Below, piece after piece: positions 8,598 through 15,881 of a DNA stretch of 44,066 nucleotides. The notes beneath the pieces are model-generated. The model made no database searches and was not told where the DNA came from. It was given only the letters and a program-made list of their open reading frames with translations. The position numbers and the translations under genes are program-made. Position 1 is the first letter of the stretch. Every line of letters starts with the position of its first letter. The stretch is from Prosthecobacter debontii (GTDB lineage: Bacteria > Verrucomicrobiota > Verrucomicrobiia > Verrucomicrobiales > Verrucomicrobiaceae): the NCBI GenBank assembly GCA_945869695.1, contig CAMBPV010000015.1, forward strand, positions 1 to 44,066, read 5' to 3'.

Positions 8598-9872
8598 TCA
8601 ACCGATCAGCCAGAAAAACACCACGGCGACGGCGGTGGGCATCAGGGCGCCCAGGAAGAGGCCTAGTGGGCTGATGCCTTCCCCTTTGAAGGCTTCGCTG
8701 GACTGGAGAATGCCGATGCCAGCCGGGTTAGGAGCGTTTGCGATGACAGTCAGGCCGCCTCCCGTGACGGCTCCGGCGACGAGAGCGTATTTGAGTTCAG
8801 GTGTAATGCCTTCGACGAGGCTGCCGAGATAAGTGAGGGCTGCGTTGTCCGTGAGGGCAGTCAGTCCTGTCGTGCCGAAGAAGAGCATCGTTCCATCCAA
8901 TCCTTCGATCAATGGTTTGAGCCACCAAGATTGCAGGGACCCCAAGGTGACGAGTCCCGCGAGGAAGAAACCAACGAGAAGACCTTCTTTGAGTTTAAGA
9001 TTATCCTGGTATTCCCGGGTCGCGGTCACGAGACCTAAAAACATCATGAAAACACCGAAGAAAACATCGGGGTGATGGGCAAAGCCGACGACGGCGGCGA
9101 GGAAAAAGACATGCAGGGCGGTGAGCCAAGGCGGTATGGGCTGTGGCGGCTGAGCCTGCACTTGAACGGCGAGAAGCTCCTTCCGGAAGAACCAAGCCAC
9201 GAGTGCCGTAGAAGCGATGCAACTGGCCGCGGCTCTCCAGCCGAAGGTGGTGAACATGAAAGACATGTCCCACTCCCACTTTGTGGCCACCATCAAAACG
9301 GGGGGCGCTGCGAACTGGGTGAGAGTGCCGCCGATGGAGACGTTTACGAAAAGTAGCCCGAGCGTTGCATAGGCCAAGCGGGTGCTGATCCCACGATCAA
9401 AGTAGCGACGCTTCAAGAGGATAGCGAGCAGAGTCATGGCTGCGGGCTCCGTGATGAAAGAGCCGAGAAGTGAGCCAAACGAGAGGGCGGCGATGTAAAA
9501 GGCCATGGTCTCACGGAAGGGCAGAATCTTCGCAATCATCGAAATCAGCGTTTCAGCGAGTCGCACGACTGGCCGAGTCGCCGCGACCACCATGACAACG
9601 AGCACAAATTTGGGTTCGGTGAAATTGAGACTCTCAATGTAGTGCACGGCCTCTGGCACGCTCCCCTCAAGGGCTGCGATGCCTGCGAACAAGGCGCCAG
9701 CCCAGAGTCCAAAGACAACCTCGGTTTCCGCGAGGAAGTGCAGCAGGTTCTCCTGAATGGAACCGCTGGGATACTTGTGAGCCCATCGTGCAAAATGCTT
9801 CACCGAAAAGGTGTGCAGAACGGCGAGAGCAAAAAAGGTGCTTGCCAGGATTTCAATAGGTGTCGCGGTCAT
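8598..9872 (-). CDS. Putative Na+/H+ antiporter (Na_H_antiport_3 family)
   Basis: About 424 residues from the ATG at 9872 (MTATPIEILASTFFALAVLHTFSVKHF), with roughly ten or more hydrophobic segments. Conserved-looking stretches such as HFLAETEVVFGLWA, SFITEPAAMTLLAILL and GTTGLTALTDNAALTYLGSL, with acidic residues inside membrane segments, fit the PF07399-type putative antiporter family of the ion transporter superfamily. It would sit in the inner membrane and exchange Na+ for H+, but this rests on family labelling. A GTG at 9887 could add five residues. It heads a minus operon with the DUF1648 and alkD-like genes. Confidence 0.82.
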   Translation of the reverse strand: MTATPIEILASTFFALAVLHTFSVKHFARWAHKYPSGSIQENLLHFLAETEVVFGLWAGALFAGIAALEGSVPEAVHYIESLNFTEPKFVLVVMVVAATRPVVRLAETLISMIAKILPFRETMAFYIAALSFGSLLGSFITEPAAMTLLAILLKRRYFDRGISTRLAYATLGLLFVNVSIGGTLTQFAAPPVLMVATKWEWDMSFMFTTFGWRAAASCIASTALVAWFFRKELLAVQVQAQPPQPIPPWLTALHVFFLAAVVGFAHHPDVFFGVFMMFLGLVTATREYQDNLKLKEGLLVGFFLAGLVTLGSLQSWWLKPLIEGLDGTMLFFGTTGLTALTDNAALTYLGSLVEGITPELKYALVAGAVTGGGLTVIANAPNPAGIGILQSSEAFKGEGISPLGLFLGALMPTAVAVVFFWLIG

Positions 9873-9916
9873 CCCTCTACAGTTCACGATGAAAACAGTG
9901 AGGCAAGCGGCTTTGG

Positions 9917-9934
9917 TCTGGGGTGTTGCCCAGA
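9917..9934 (-). terminator. Short GC stem-loop after cbpM (weak terminator candidate)
   Basis: TCTGGG (9917-9922) and CCCAGA (9929-9934) pair around a 6-base loop in the 84-base gap between the cbpM stop and the antiporter start. No T-run follows on the minus strand, so this is only a weak candidate. Confidence 0.2.
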
Positions 9935-9956
9935 AGCAAGCAGGCTGAGTGGGACC

Positions 9957-10211
9957 TCAACGCAGTCTGCGCAGATCCGCACGCAGTTGCTCAATCTCTT
10001 CCATTAGGCTCAAGATTAGCTTTAGGCCCGAGAGATTCACCTCACACGTCTCGCGCAGATGCTCGAATCGGCGGATGGAGCGTATGGTTTCATCGTCGTA
10101 GTCGGGGTTAATGAGCCCTTGCTCCTGATACTGAATCAGGGTGCGGGTGGAGATTCCTGTGACCTGCGCAAGAATCTCTAAAGTGTAAGGCTGTTTGGCG
10201 GGATCACTCAT
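9957..10211 (-). CDS. cbpM: Chaperone modulator CbpM-like / MerR-type helix-turn-helix protein
   Basis: From the ATG at 10211 the product has 84 residues. It opens MSDPAKQPYTLEILAQVTGIS, a MerR-like helix-turn-helix (TRTLIQYQEQGLI), followed by RRFEHLRETCEVNLSGLKLI and an amphipathic C-terminal helix (LMEEIEQLRADLRRLR). CbpM-type proteins bind the J-domain of CbpA and dampen its stimulation of DnaK. The start lies 4 bases after the stop of the adjacent cbpA-like gene, which fixes both start and partnership. A longer reading to 10301 would run into that gene. A DNA-binding role is an alternative. Confidence 0.82.
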   Translation of the reverse strand: MSDPAKQPYTLEILAQVTGISTRTLIQYQEQGLINPDYDDETIRSIRRFEHLRETCEVNLSGLKLILSLMEEIEQLRADLRRLR

Positions 10212-10215
10212 GAAA

Positions 10216-11196
10216 TTAGGCGCGGGGGTTGAAGGTTGAACTGCTGCGAAGGCTCTCCCAATGGGTGCGTTCCTCATCACTGATTTGGGTGGGTAAGACA
10301 ATTCGAAGGGTCACATAGAAGTCGCCCCTCTCACCTGTTTTGCCTCTGGGGAGTCCGCGGCCTTTGAGTCGTAGCTTTTGCCCATTCTCGCTCGCCTGAG
10401 GTATCTTCAGTTTGATCGATCCATCGAGAGTTGGGACAACGATCTCAGTGCCGAGAACCGCCTCCCATGGAGCGAGATCAATCTCGTGGAAAACATCGGA
10501 CTCGAGGGTCGTGAATTCCGGGTGTGAAGCGTGCCTGACACGGAGGTAAAGATCACCAGATTCTCCACCGTTGATTCCGGGTTCCCCATGGCCCGGGACT
10601 CGAATCCTGCGTCCATCTGTGGCTCCCGGTGGAATGCGGACCTCAAAAGATTGTTTCTGTGCAACTCCCGTCTGCCGATTGATCGTCTCCAGTGATACGG
10701 GTCGCTGCGTGCCGTGCATGGCTTCTTCGAGCGTGACCAGAATATCGCCTTCGATATCGTGTCCCCTGCGTTTCTGTCCCGAACTTGCAGAGTTTCTGGG
10801 GATGCCTTCATCGTATCCTTGAGGGAAGCCGTAGCGGCTTCCTCCACTGAAATACTGCTCAAAAAAGTCACTGAATCCGGTTCCGCCAAAATGGAACTCT
10901 TCGTTTGCCCCACCCGATGCACCGGGTCCTGTATTGCCATGTGGAGGTGATTGAAAATTGCCTGGGTCATTCCAGTTTGAGCCGAGCAAATCATACTTCT
11001 TCCTCTTTTCGGGATCTCCGAGCACTTCGTTCGCTTCGTTGATCTCTTTGAATTTTTCTTCCGCCGTTTTTTTGTCCTTGGCTGTATCGGGGTGGTAGAG
11101 CCGAGCCAGTTTGCGAAATGCCCTCTTGATTTCGTCGGCGTCAGCGTCGCGCGTGACACCGAGAGTGGCGTAGTAATCTTTGAAAGGTGTGGGCAT
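10216..11196 (-). CDS. cbpA: CbpA-type J-domain co-chaperone
   Basis: The 326-residue protein has an N-terminal J-domain (KDYYATLGVTRDADADEIKRAF, HPD at residues 35-37), a Gly/Phe/Ser-rich linker around residues 85-130, and two C-terminal substrate-binding beta domains (GTQRPVSLETINRQ; FHEIDLAPWEAVLGTEIVVPT). It lacks the CxxCxGxG zinc repeats of classical DnaJ, so it is the CbpA class that cooperates with DnaK on unfolded proteins. It is followed 4 bases later by cbpM, its likely regulator. The 107 bases upstream show no clear heat-shock operator; a CIRCE-like element was looked for and not found. Confidence 0.9.
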   Translation of the reverse strand: MPTPFKDYYATLGVTRDADADEIKRAFRKLARLYHPDTAKDKKTAEEKFKEINEANEVLGDPEKRKKYDLLGSNWNDPGNFQSPPHGNTGPGASGGANEEFHFGGTGFSDFFEQYFSGGSRYGFPQGYDEGIPRNSASSGQKRRGHDIEGDILVTLEEAMHGTQRPVSLETINRQTGVAQKQSFEVRIPPGATDGRRIRVPGHGEPGINGGESGDLYLRVRHASHPEFTTLESDVFHEIDLAPWEAVLGTEIVVPTLDGSIKLKIPQASENGQKLRLKGRGLPRGKTGERGDFYVTLRIVLPTQISDEERTHWESLRSSSTFNPRA

Positions 11197-11303
11197 GGGG
11201 TGGGATCAGATTTCGCTGAACGCGAGCATGAAGCGTTGCGGCTTCTTTGTCACTCGCATTCGTTGTGCGTCTCTTGTGCTCCCTGAGGAGAGATGGCTGG
11301 CAG

Positions 11304-11747
11304 TCACTCCCTCACCACCAAAACACTGCATTTAGCCTGACGGACTACCTTCTCCGTGACACTGCCCAGCACGGCTTGCTTGATGCCGGTAAAGCCATGG
11401 GTCGCGATCAAAATCGCATCCGCCCCATGATCAATGGCTGCTTTGCAGATGGTCTCGGCCGCTTTCCCTGAGTGGACAAGGTGGGTGATGTTTTTTGCCG
11501 ATGGAAAATGAAGAGCTGAAATTCGATGCAGGGAATCCAGTGCTTCCTGATCCATGCGATGATGGAGATCGCCCGTCTGAATGCGGAGTCCTCCGTGGGA
11601 GGGTTCAGTCACATGGAGCAAAATGATTTTCCCCTCGGTTTGGCGATGCCATTTGCTCGCAGCCCGAAGCCCAACCATGGAGAGTTCGGAAAAATCCGTT
11701 GGCACTAGCAGTCGGTTCCAAAAAGGCGGTGGCGACGCGTCACTCAT
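11304..11747 (-). CDS. Universal stress protein (UspA family)
   Basis: The 147-residue protein has the Usp fold pattern: RLLVPTDFSELSMVGLRAA at the start, ILLHVTEPS after the first strand, and DAILIATHGFTGIKQAVLGSVTEKVV at the end, close to the G-2x-G-9x-G(S/T) ATP-binding motif although Ala replaces its first Gly. Such proteins are cytoplasmic, dimeric and induced under stress; the biochemical role is usually unclear. It is upstream of the cbpA-cbpM pair on the same strand, so a stress-linked group is plausible. The ATG at 11747 faces the divergent nagB-like gene over about 137 bases. Confidence 0.9.
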   Translation of the reverse strand: MSDASPPPFWNRLLVPTDFSELSMVGLRAASKWHRQTEGKIILLHVTEPSHGGLRIQTGDLHHRMDQEALDSLHRISALHFPSAKNITHLVHSGKAAETICKAAIDHGADAILIATHGFTGIKQAVLGSVTEKVVRQAKCSVLVVRE

Positions 11748-11884
11748 GATGAGGGACGAAAGCTTGGATAGAGGCCCAGGGCAAGTGAATCTGAGGAAGG
11801 AGCAGGGAGAATGTTTTTGAAGACTTCCTTTGGGTTCCGACAGTTTTCGTTTTGCTTGCGGGCTGTTTTCGCTTTGTTGCGATC

Positions 11885-13771
11885 ATGTCCAACCACTCCG
11901 CCGCAGGAACCTTCGAGAAAGTACCCACCCTGATCTTTTCATCCAGTGGAGAAGCAGCTTCGGTCTTGGCGGCCGAAGTAGCCGCCTTGATAAGAACGAA
12001 AAATGAGGCCGGAAAAAATGCGGTTCTTGGTCTTGCTACGGGATCAAGTCCCGTGCCGTTCTATCGGGAGCTCATTCGCTTGCATCGCGAAGAAGGATTG
12101 AGTTTTGCCAAGGTCATCACCTTTAACCTCGATGAATACTATGGTTTGCCCTCCGATCATCCGGAGAGCTACGCGTGCTTCATGCGGGAGCAGCTCTTTG
12201 ATCATATCGACATTCCGGCATCAAACATTAATATCCCGAGTGGCACGGTCTCAAGTGATCAAGTTTTCAGTCACTGCCGCGATTATGAATCCAAGATTGA
12301 TTCCGTTGGAGGCATCGATCTCCAGATTCTGGGCATTGGGCGCACCGGTCACATTGGTTTCAATGAGCCGGGTTCAAGTCGCGATTCGCTCACGCGACGC
12401 ATCACGCTGGACCGAGTGACGCGGCAGGACGCGGCGAGTGACTTCAGAGGGGAAGAAAATGTTCCTCGGTTTGCCATCACCATGGGTGTGGGGACGATTC
12501 TTCGTGCGCGGAAATTGGCGCTCATGGCGTGGGGTGAAAACAAGGCCGAGGTGGTGGCCAGGGCGATCGAAGGTGCCGTCACCGAAGCCGTTTCCGCCTC
12601 GTTCTTGCAGGAACACGGAGACGCCAGATTTTTCATCGACGAAGGCGCCGCCAGCGAGCTCACGAAAATCAAGTTGCCTTGGTTAGTGGGTCCCGTGTCT
12701 TGGACGCCTCGGGAAACTCGTCGAGCCGTTGTTTGGCAGTCCTTCAAGGCAAAACGTCCTGTCCTCAAGCTCACGGATGAGGACTACAACGAGTTCGGCC
12801 TCTCGGATCTACTCTCAGAGCAGGGGCCGGCATATCAGCTGAACATTCGCATTTTCAACCAATTGCAGCACACCATTAGCGGTTGGCCTGGAGGGAAGCC
12901 GGATGCGGATGACACCTACCGCCCCGAGAGAGCCCGCCCTTATCCGAAGCGTGCACTGGTCTTCAGTCCAGAGCCTCAGGATGCCATCGTGGGTATGGGT
13001 GGCACCTTGGATCGGTTGGTCGAGCAAGGGCATGAAGTGCGATTGGTCTCCATGACCTCTGGCAGCCTACGCGTGGCGGATTCTGAGGCAGACAAATTTG
13101 CCAGCACCCTGCTGGAACTCGCATCGAACGCTGATGATCCCTCCGCATGGAGGCGTCAGACTGAGTATGCCCGAGAGGTGCTGCGGATCCTTGAGGAGAA
13201 AGGTGAGTTTGGCGAGGACCCTGCGCTGCTTCGGCATCTCAAAGGTCTGGTTCTGCGAGGTGAATTGCGAGATGCCGGTCATGCTCTGGGCATTCCCGCA
13301 GAGCAGGTCGTCATTCTCGATCTGCCCTTCTACGAGAAGGGTCGTTACCGCCGTTTTCAAGTCACGGATGAGGACGTGAAGGGAGTCACTCAGTTACTCA
13401 GAGATTTCAAGCCGCACCAGATCTACGCCACCGGTGATGCCGCAGATCCATCCAGTGTGTCTGCGCTCTGTTTCCGTCTGATCGGTGCCGCTCTAAAAGC
13501 CTGTGAGGGAGAAGACTGGGCCAGTGCGTGCAATCTCTGGCTTTACAGGGGTAAAGAAAAACCCATGGAGCCTCATGAGATCGACATGGCCGTGCCGATG
13601 AGCCCTGTGCAACTTGAGCGTAAATCACGAGCGCTCTCACGTTACGCAGCGCTCTCATCGCTCGAATCAAGCGCCTCTGAGGCCAATCGCCAAAATGCCC
13701 GACATTACGATGCTCTGGGCATGGCGGAATACGAGGCAATCGAAAGCTTTCATCGTTGGAAACGAGCCTGA
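11885..13771 (+). CDS. nagB: Glucosamine-6-phosphate deaminase-like protein fused to a degenerate PIG-L domain
   Basis: About 628 residues. Residues 15-330 resemble NagB: LGLATGSSPVPFYREL, FNLDEYYGLP (catalytic-type Asp 83) and GIGRTGHIGFNEP (His 156, Glu 161). The residue before GH is Thr 154, where the short E. coli enzyme has its catalytic Asp 141. Residues from about 355 resemble a PIG-L/LmbE deacetylase, but the HPDD zinc motif is EPQD (363-366) and the later His pair is SSVS (523-526). NagB converts glucosamine-6-phosphate to fructose-6-phosphate and ammonia. Long NagB/PIG-L fusions are known from Bacteroidetes and, as I recall, carry the same RTGH, so part of this may be subfamily character. 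I prefer the ATG at 11885; an upstream in-frame start at 11852 adds 11 residues. Confidence 0.85.
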   Translation: MSNHSAAGTFEKVPTLIFSSSGEAASVLAAEVAALIRTKNEAGKNAVLGLATGSSPVPFYRELIRLHREEGLSFAKVITFNLDEYYGLPSDHPESYACFMREQLFDHIDIPASNINIPSGTVSSDQVFSHCRDYESKIDSVGGIDLQILGIGRTGHIGFNEPGSSRDSLTRRITLDRVTRQDAASDFRGEENVPRFAITMGVGTILRARKLALMAWGENKAEVVARAIEGAVTEAVSASFLQEHGDARFFIDEGAASELTKIKLPWLVGPVSWTPRETRRAVVWQSFKAKRPVLKLTDEDYNEFGLSDLLSEQGPAYQLNIRIFNQLQHTISGWPGGKPDADDTYRPERARPYPKRALVFSPEPQDAIVGMGGTLDRLVEQGHEVRLVSMTSGSLRVADSEADKFASTLLELASNADDPSAWRRQTEYAREVLRILEEKGEFGEDPALLRHLKGLVLRGELRDAGHALGIPAEQVVILDLPFYEKGRYRRFQVTDEDVKGVTQLLRDFKPHQIYATGDAADPSSVSALCFRLIGAALKACEGEDWASACNLWLYRGKEKPMEPHEIDMAVPMSPVQLERKSRALSRYAALSSLESSASEANRQNARHYDALGMAEYEAIESFHRWKRA

Positions 13772-13835
13772 GTGAGAGGAGCGTGCTTGACCTGAAAAGT
13801 GGGCAAGTTTGCGGCACTCCGGTTAACTCTGAGTT

Positions 13836-13853
13836 CCACGCGCGGAAGCGTGG
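13836..13853 (+). terminator. Stem-loop between the nagB-like gene and the moxR operon
   Basis: CCACGC (13836-13841) pairs with GCGTGG (13848-13853) around a 6-base loop, 65 bases after the nagB-like stop. There is no T-run, so termination is only suggested. The 143-base gap separates two transcription units on the same strand and should also contain the moxR promoter. Confidence 0.25.
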
Positions 13854-13914
13854 GGAATCCATTCGGATGACTTTCTTGGTGAAAGGAAGGCCGGTGTGGT
13901 TAGGTTAAGGTATC

Positions 13915-14928
13915 GTGGCACCTACACCTGATTCCTCCCCCCTCGGTTTTGATCAAGAGCGCGAGACTGTCGAGAAGCTCCGAAGCGCGAAGCAACGAAT
14001 CATTCAGGAGGTGGGAAAGGTGATCGTGGGACAGGAGCAGGTCATCGAAGAAATGCTCATCGGATTGCTGTCGGGCGGGCACTGCTTGATCACGGGTGCA
14101 CCGGGTTTGGCAAAGACGCTGCTCGTTAAAACGGTAGCTCAGGTCTTCAGTTTGTCGTTCCACCGCATTCAGTTCACACCGGATCTCATGCCCTCTGACA
14201 TCACGGGCACGGAGATTCTGGAGGAGACGGAGAATGGCCGAGAGTTGGTTTTTAACAAAGGTCCCATCTTCGCGAACATGATCCTGGCAGATGAAATCAA
14301 TCGCACGCCGCCCAAGACGCAGGCTGCTCTGCTCGAGGCGATGCAGGAGCATCAAGTCACAGTTGCAGGCCACAGCCTGAGGCTTGAGGAGCCATTTTTC
14401 GTGCTCGCTACGCAGAATCCGATTGAGATGGAGGGCACTTATCCGCTGCCTGAGGCTCAACTCGACCGTTTCATGCTCAACATCGTGATCGACTATTTGA
14501 GTGAGGACGACGAAGTCAAAGTGGTCACCCGCACGACGTCTCGAGGTTCTGATCCCGTGGAGCAATTGTTTGATGGCGAGCAATTGAAATTATTCCAAGA
14601 CGTGGTTCGCCGGGTGCCCATTGCCGAAGACGTTGCGCGTTTTGCTGTGCGACTCTCTGCGGCATCCAGACCGGGTCGCGCGGGTGTCCCAAGTTTCATC
14701 AATGAGTGGGTGAACTGGGGTGCCGGAACGCGGGCGAGTCAGTGCCTCGTTCTCGGTGCAAAAACCAGAGCGCTCCTTGCTGGTCGGGCGCACGTGACGT
14801 TTGATGACATTCGAGCCATGGCGAGGCCCGTGCTGCGCCACCGCATCCTCGTGAACTACAGGGCCGAGGCTGAGGGGATCAGTGTGGACAAGGTGATCGA
14901 GAAACTCATCGAGCACGTGAAATCGTAG
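13915..14928 (+). CDS. MoxR-family AAA+ ATPase
   Basis: The 337-residue protein has Walker A GAPGLAKT (61-68), Walker B ILADE (123-127), the sensor region FFVLATQNPIEMEGTYPLPEAQLDRF and a C-terminal lid with RPVLRHRILVNY. MoxR ATPases work with vWA-domain proteins as chaperones for metal insertion or complex assembly. It is the first gene of a five-gene plus-strand set, followed after 11 bases by a DUF58 protein and then two vWA-type membrane proteins, the standard MoxR/Bat-like context. The start is GTG at 13915 with only a weak purine stretch upstream. Confidence 0.93.
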   Translation: MAPTPDSSPLGFDQERETVEKLRSAKQRIIQEVGKVIVGQEQVIEEMLIGLLSGGHCLITGAPGLAKTLLVKTVAQVFSLSFHRIQFTPDLMPSDITGTEILEETENGRELVFNKGPIFANMILADEINRTPPKTQAALLEAMQEHQVTVAGHSLRLEEPFFVLATQNPIEMEGTYPLPEAQLDRFMLNIVIDYLSEDDEVKVVTRTTSRGSDPVEQLFDGEQLKLFQDVVRRVPIAEDVARFAVRLSAASRPGRAGVPSFINEWVNWGAGTRASQCLVLGAKTRALLAGRAHVTFDDIRAMARPVLRHRILVNYRAEAEGISVDKVIEKLIEHVKS

Positions 14929-14939
14929 GACCGAAAAGC

Positions 14940-15881
14940 ATGTCTTCTTTTCTCCATCCCGCCGCTCTGATGCGAATTAAATCGCTGGAGTTACGTGCAC
15001 GGGTTGTGGTGGAGGGGATGTGGAAAGGGATGCATCGAAGTCCCTACCACGGATTCTCAGTGGAGTTCAGTGAGTATCGAGCTTACGTGAAGGGGGATGA
15101 TCCGCGGCACATTGATTGGAAGGTGCTGGCTCGGAGTGACCGGACTTACATAAAAAAGTTTGAGGATGAAACGAATCTGAGATGTCAGTTGGTGATCGAT
15201 CACAGCCGATCGATGCAGTTTGGGCCCTCCGGCTACACCAAGTCTGAGTATGCCTCGACCCTGGCCGCGACGCTCGCTTGTTTTCTGATGAAGCAAGGGG
15301 ACGCAGTTGGGCTGACGACTTTTGGTGAAAAACTCGAAGAGCACATCCCTGCGCGGAATCGGCCAGGTCATCTTCGGAGGCTGTTGACCGAGTTGGAGAA
15401 GCCTGCGGTGTCTGGCGGCACTTCCCTCGAGGTTCCGGTGAGGCAGCTTGCCGACCTGCTGACGAAGCGCGGATTGATCGTCTTCATTTCCGATCTGCTG
15501 GCTCCCCTCGAGCTGTTGGACCTGCAGTTGGGTTGGCTCGGCGCGATGGGGCATGATGTTGTTCTTTTCCAGATGATGGACCGTGCGGAGATTGATTTCA
15601 AATTTGATCGCGCCGCGCAGTTTCAGGACATGGAAAGTGGCGATGCGTGGTTTGTGAATCCTGACGAGGCTCGGGATGGATACCTTAAAAAATTTAATGC
15701 CCATCGCGACGCAGCCCAAAGCTCCTGCGAGCGCCACGGGGTCGAGTATCAGTGGCTACCCACCGACACGCCTCTGGAGCAGGCACTCTTTGATTTTCTC
15801 TCGGTGCGGAATCATCGCAAAGGAGGCGCGACTCGACGGGTAGCTTCTTCGGCTGGTATTTCATTATCCTCTGGCGCATGA
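14940..15881 (+). CDS. DUF58 domain protein (vWA-like)
   Basis: The 313-residue protein contains the DUF58 signature GDDPRHIDWKVLAR (52-65) and then a vWA-like core with an intact MIDAS motif, DHSRS (87-91). It has no signal peptide or membrane segment and is probably cytoplasmic or peripheral. DUF58 proteins nearly always follow a MoxR ATPase and are thought to link it to membrane-bound vWA partners. The stop overlaps the next gene as ATGA, so expression is coupled. The biochemical role is unproven. Confidence 0.9.
   Translation: MSSFLHPAALMRIKSLELRARVVVEGMWKGMHRSPYHGFSVEFSEYRAYVKGDDPRHIDWKVLARSDRTYIKKFEDETNLRCQLVIDHSRSMQFGPSGYTKSEYASTLAATLACFLMKQGDAVGLTTFGEKLEEHIPARNRPGHLRRLLTELEKPAVSGGTSLEVPVRQLADLLTKRGLIVFISDLLAPLELLDLQLGWLGAMGHDVVLFQMMDRAEIDFKFDRAAQFQDMESGDAWFVNPDEARDGYLKKFNAHRDAAQSSCERHGVEYQWLPTDTPLEQALFDFLSVRNHRKGGATRRVASSAGISLSSGA

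Noticed and set aside
11197-11303. CIRCE-type heat-shock operator upstream of the cbpA-like gene
   Set aside because: No TTAGCACTC-N9-GAGTGCTAA-like inverted repeat could be found.
13900-14583. 227-codon minus-strand open frame opposite the MoxR gene
   Set aside because: Antisense shadow of a protein with intact Walker motifs; no recognisable domain or separate promoter.
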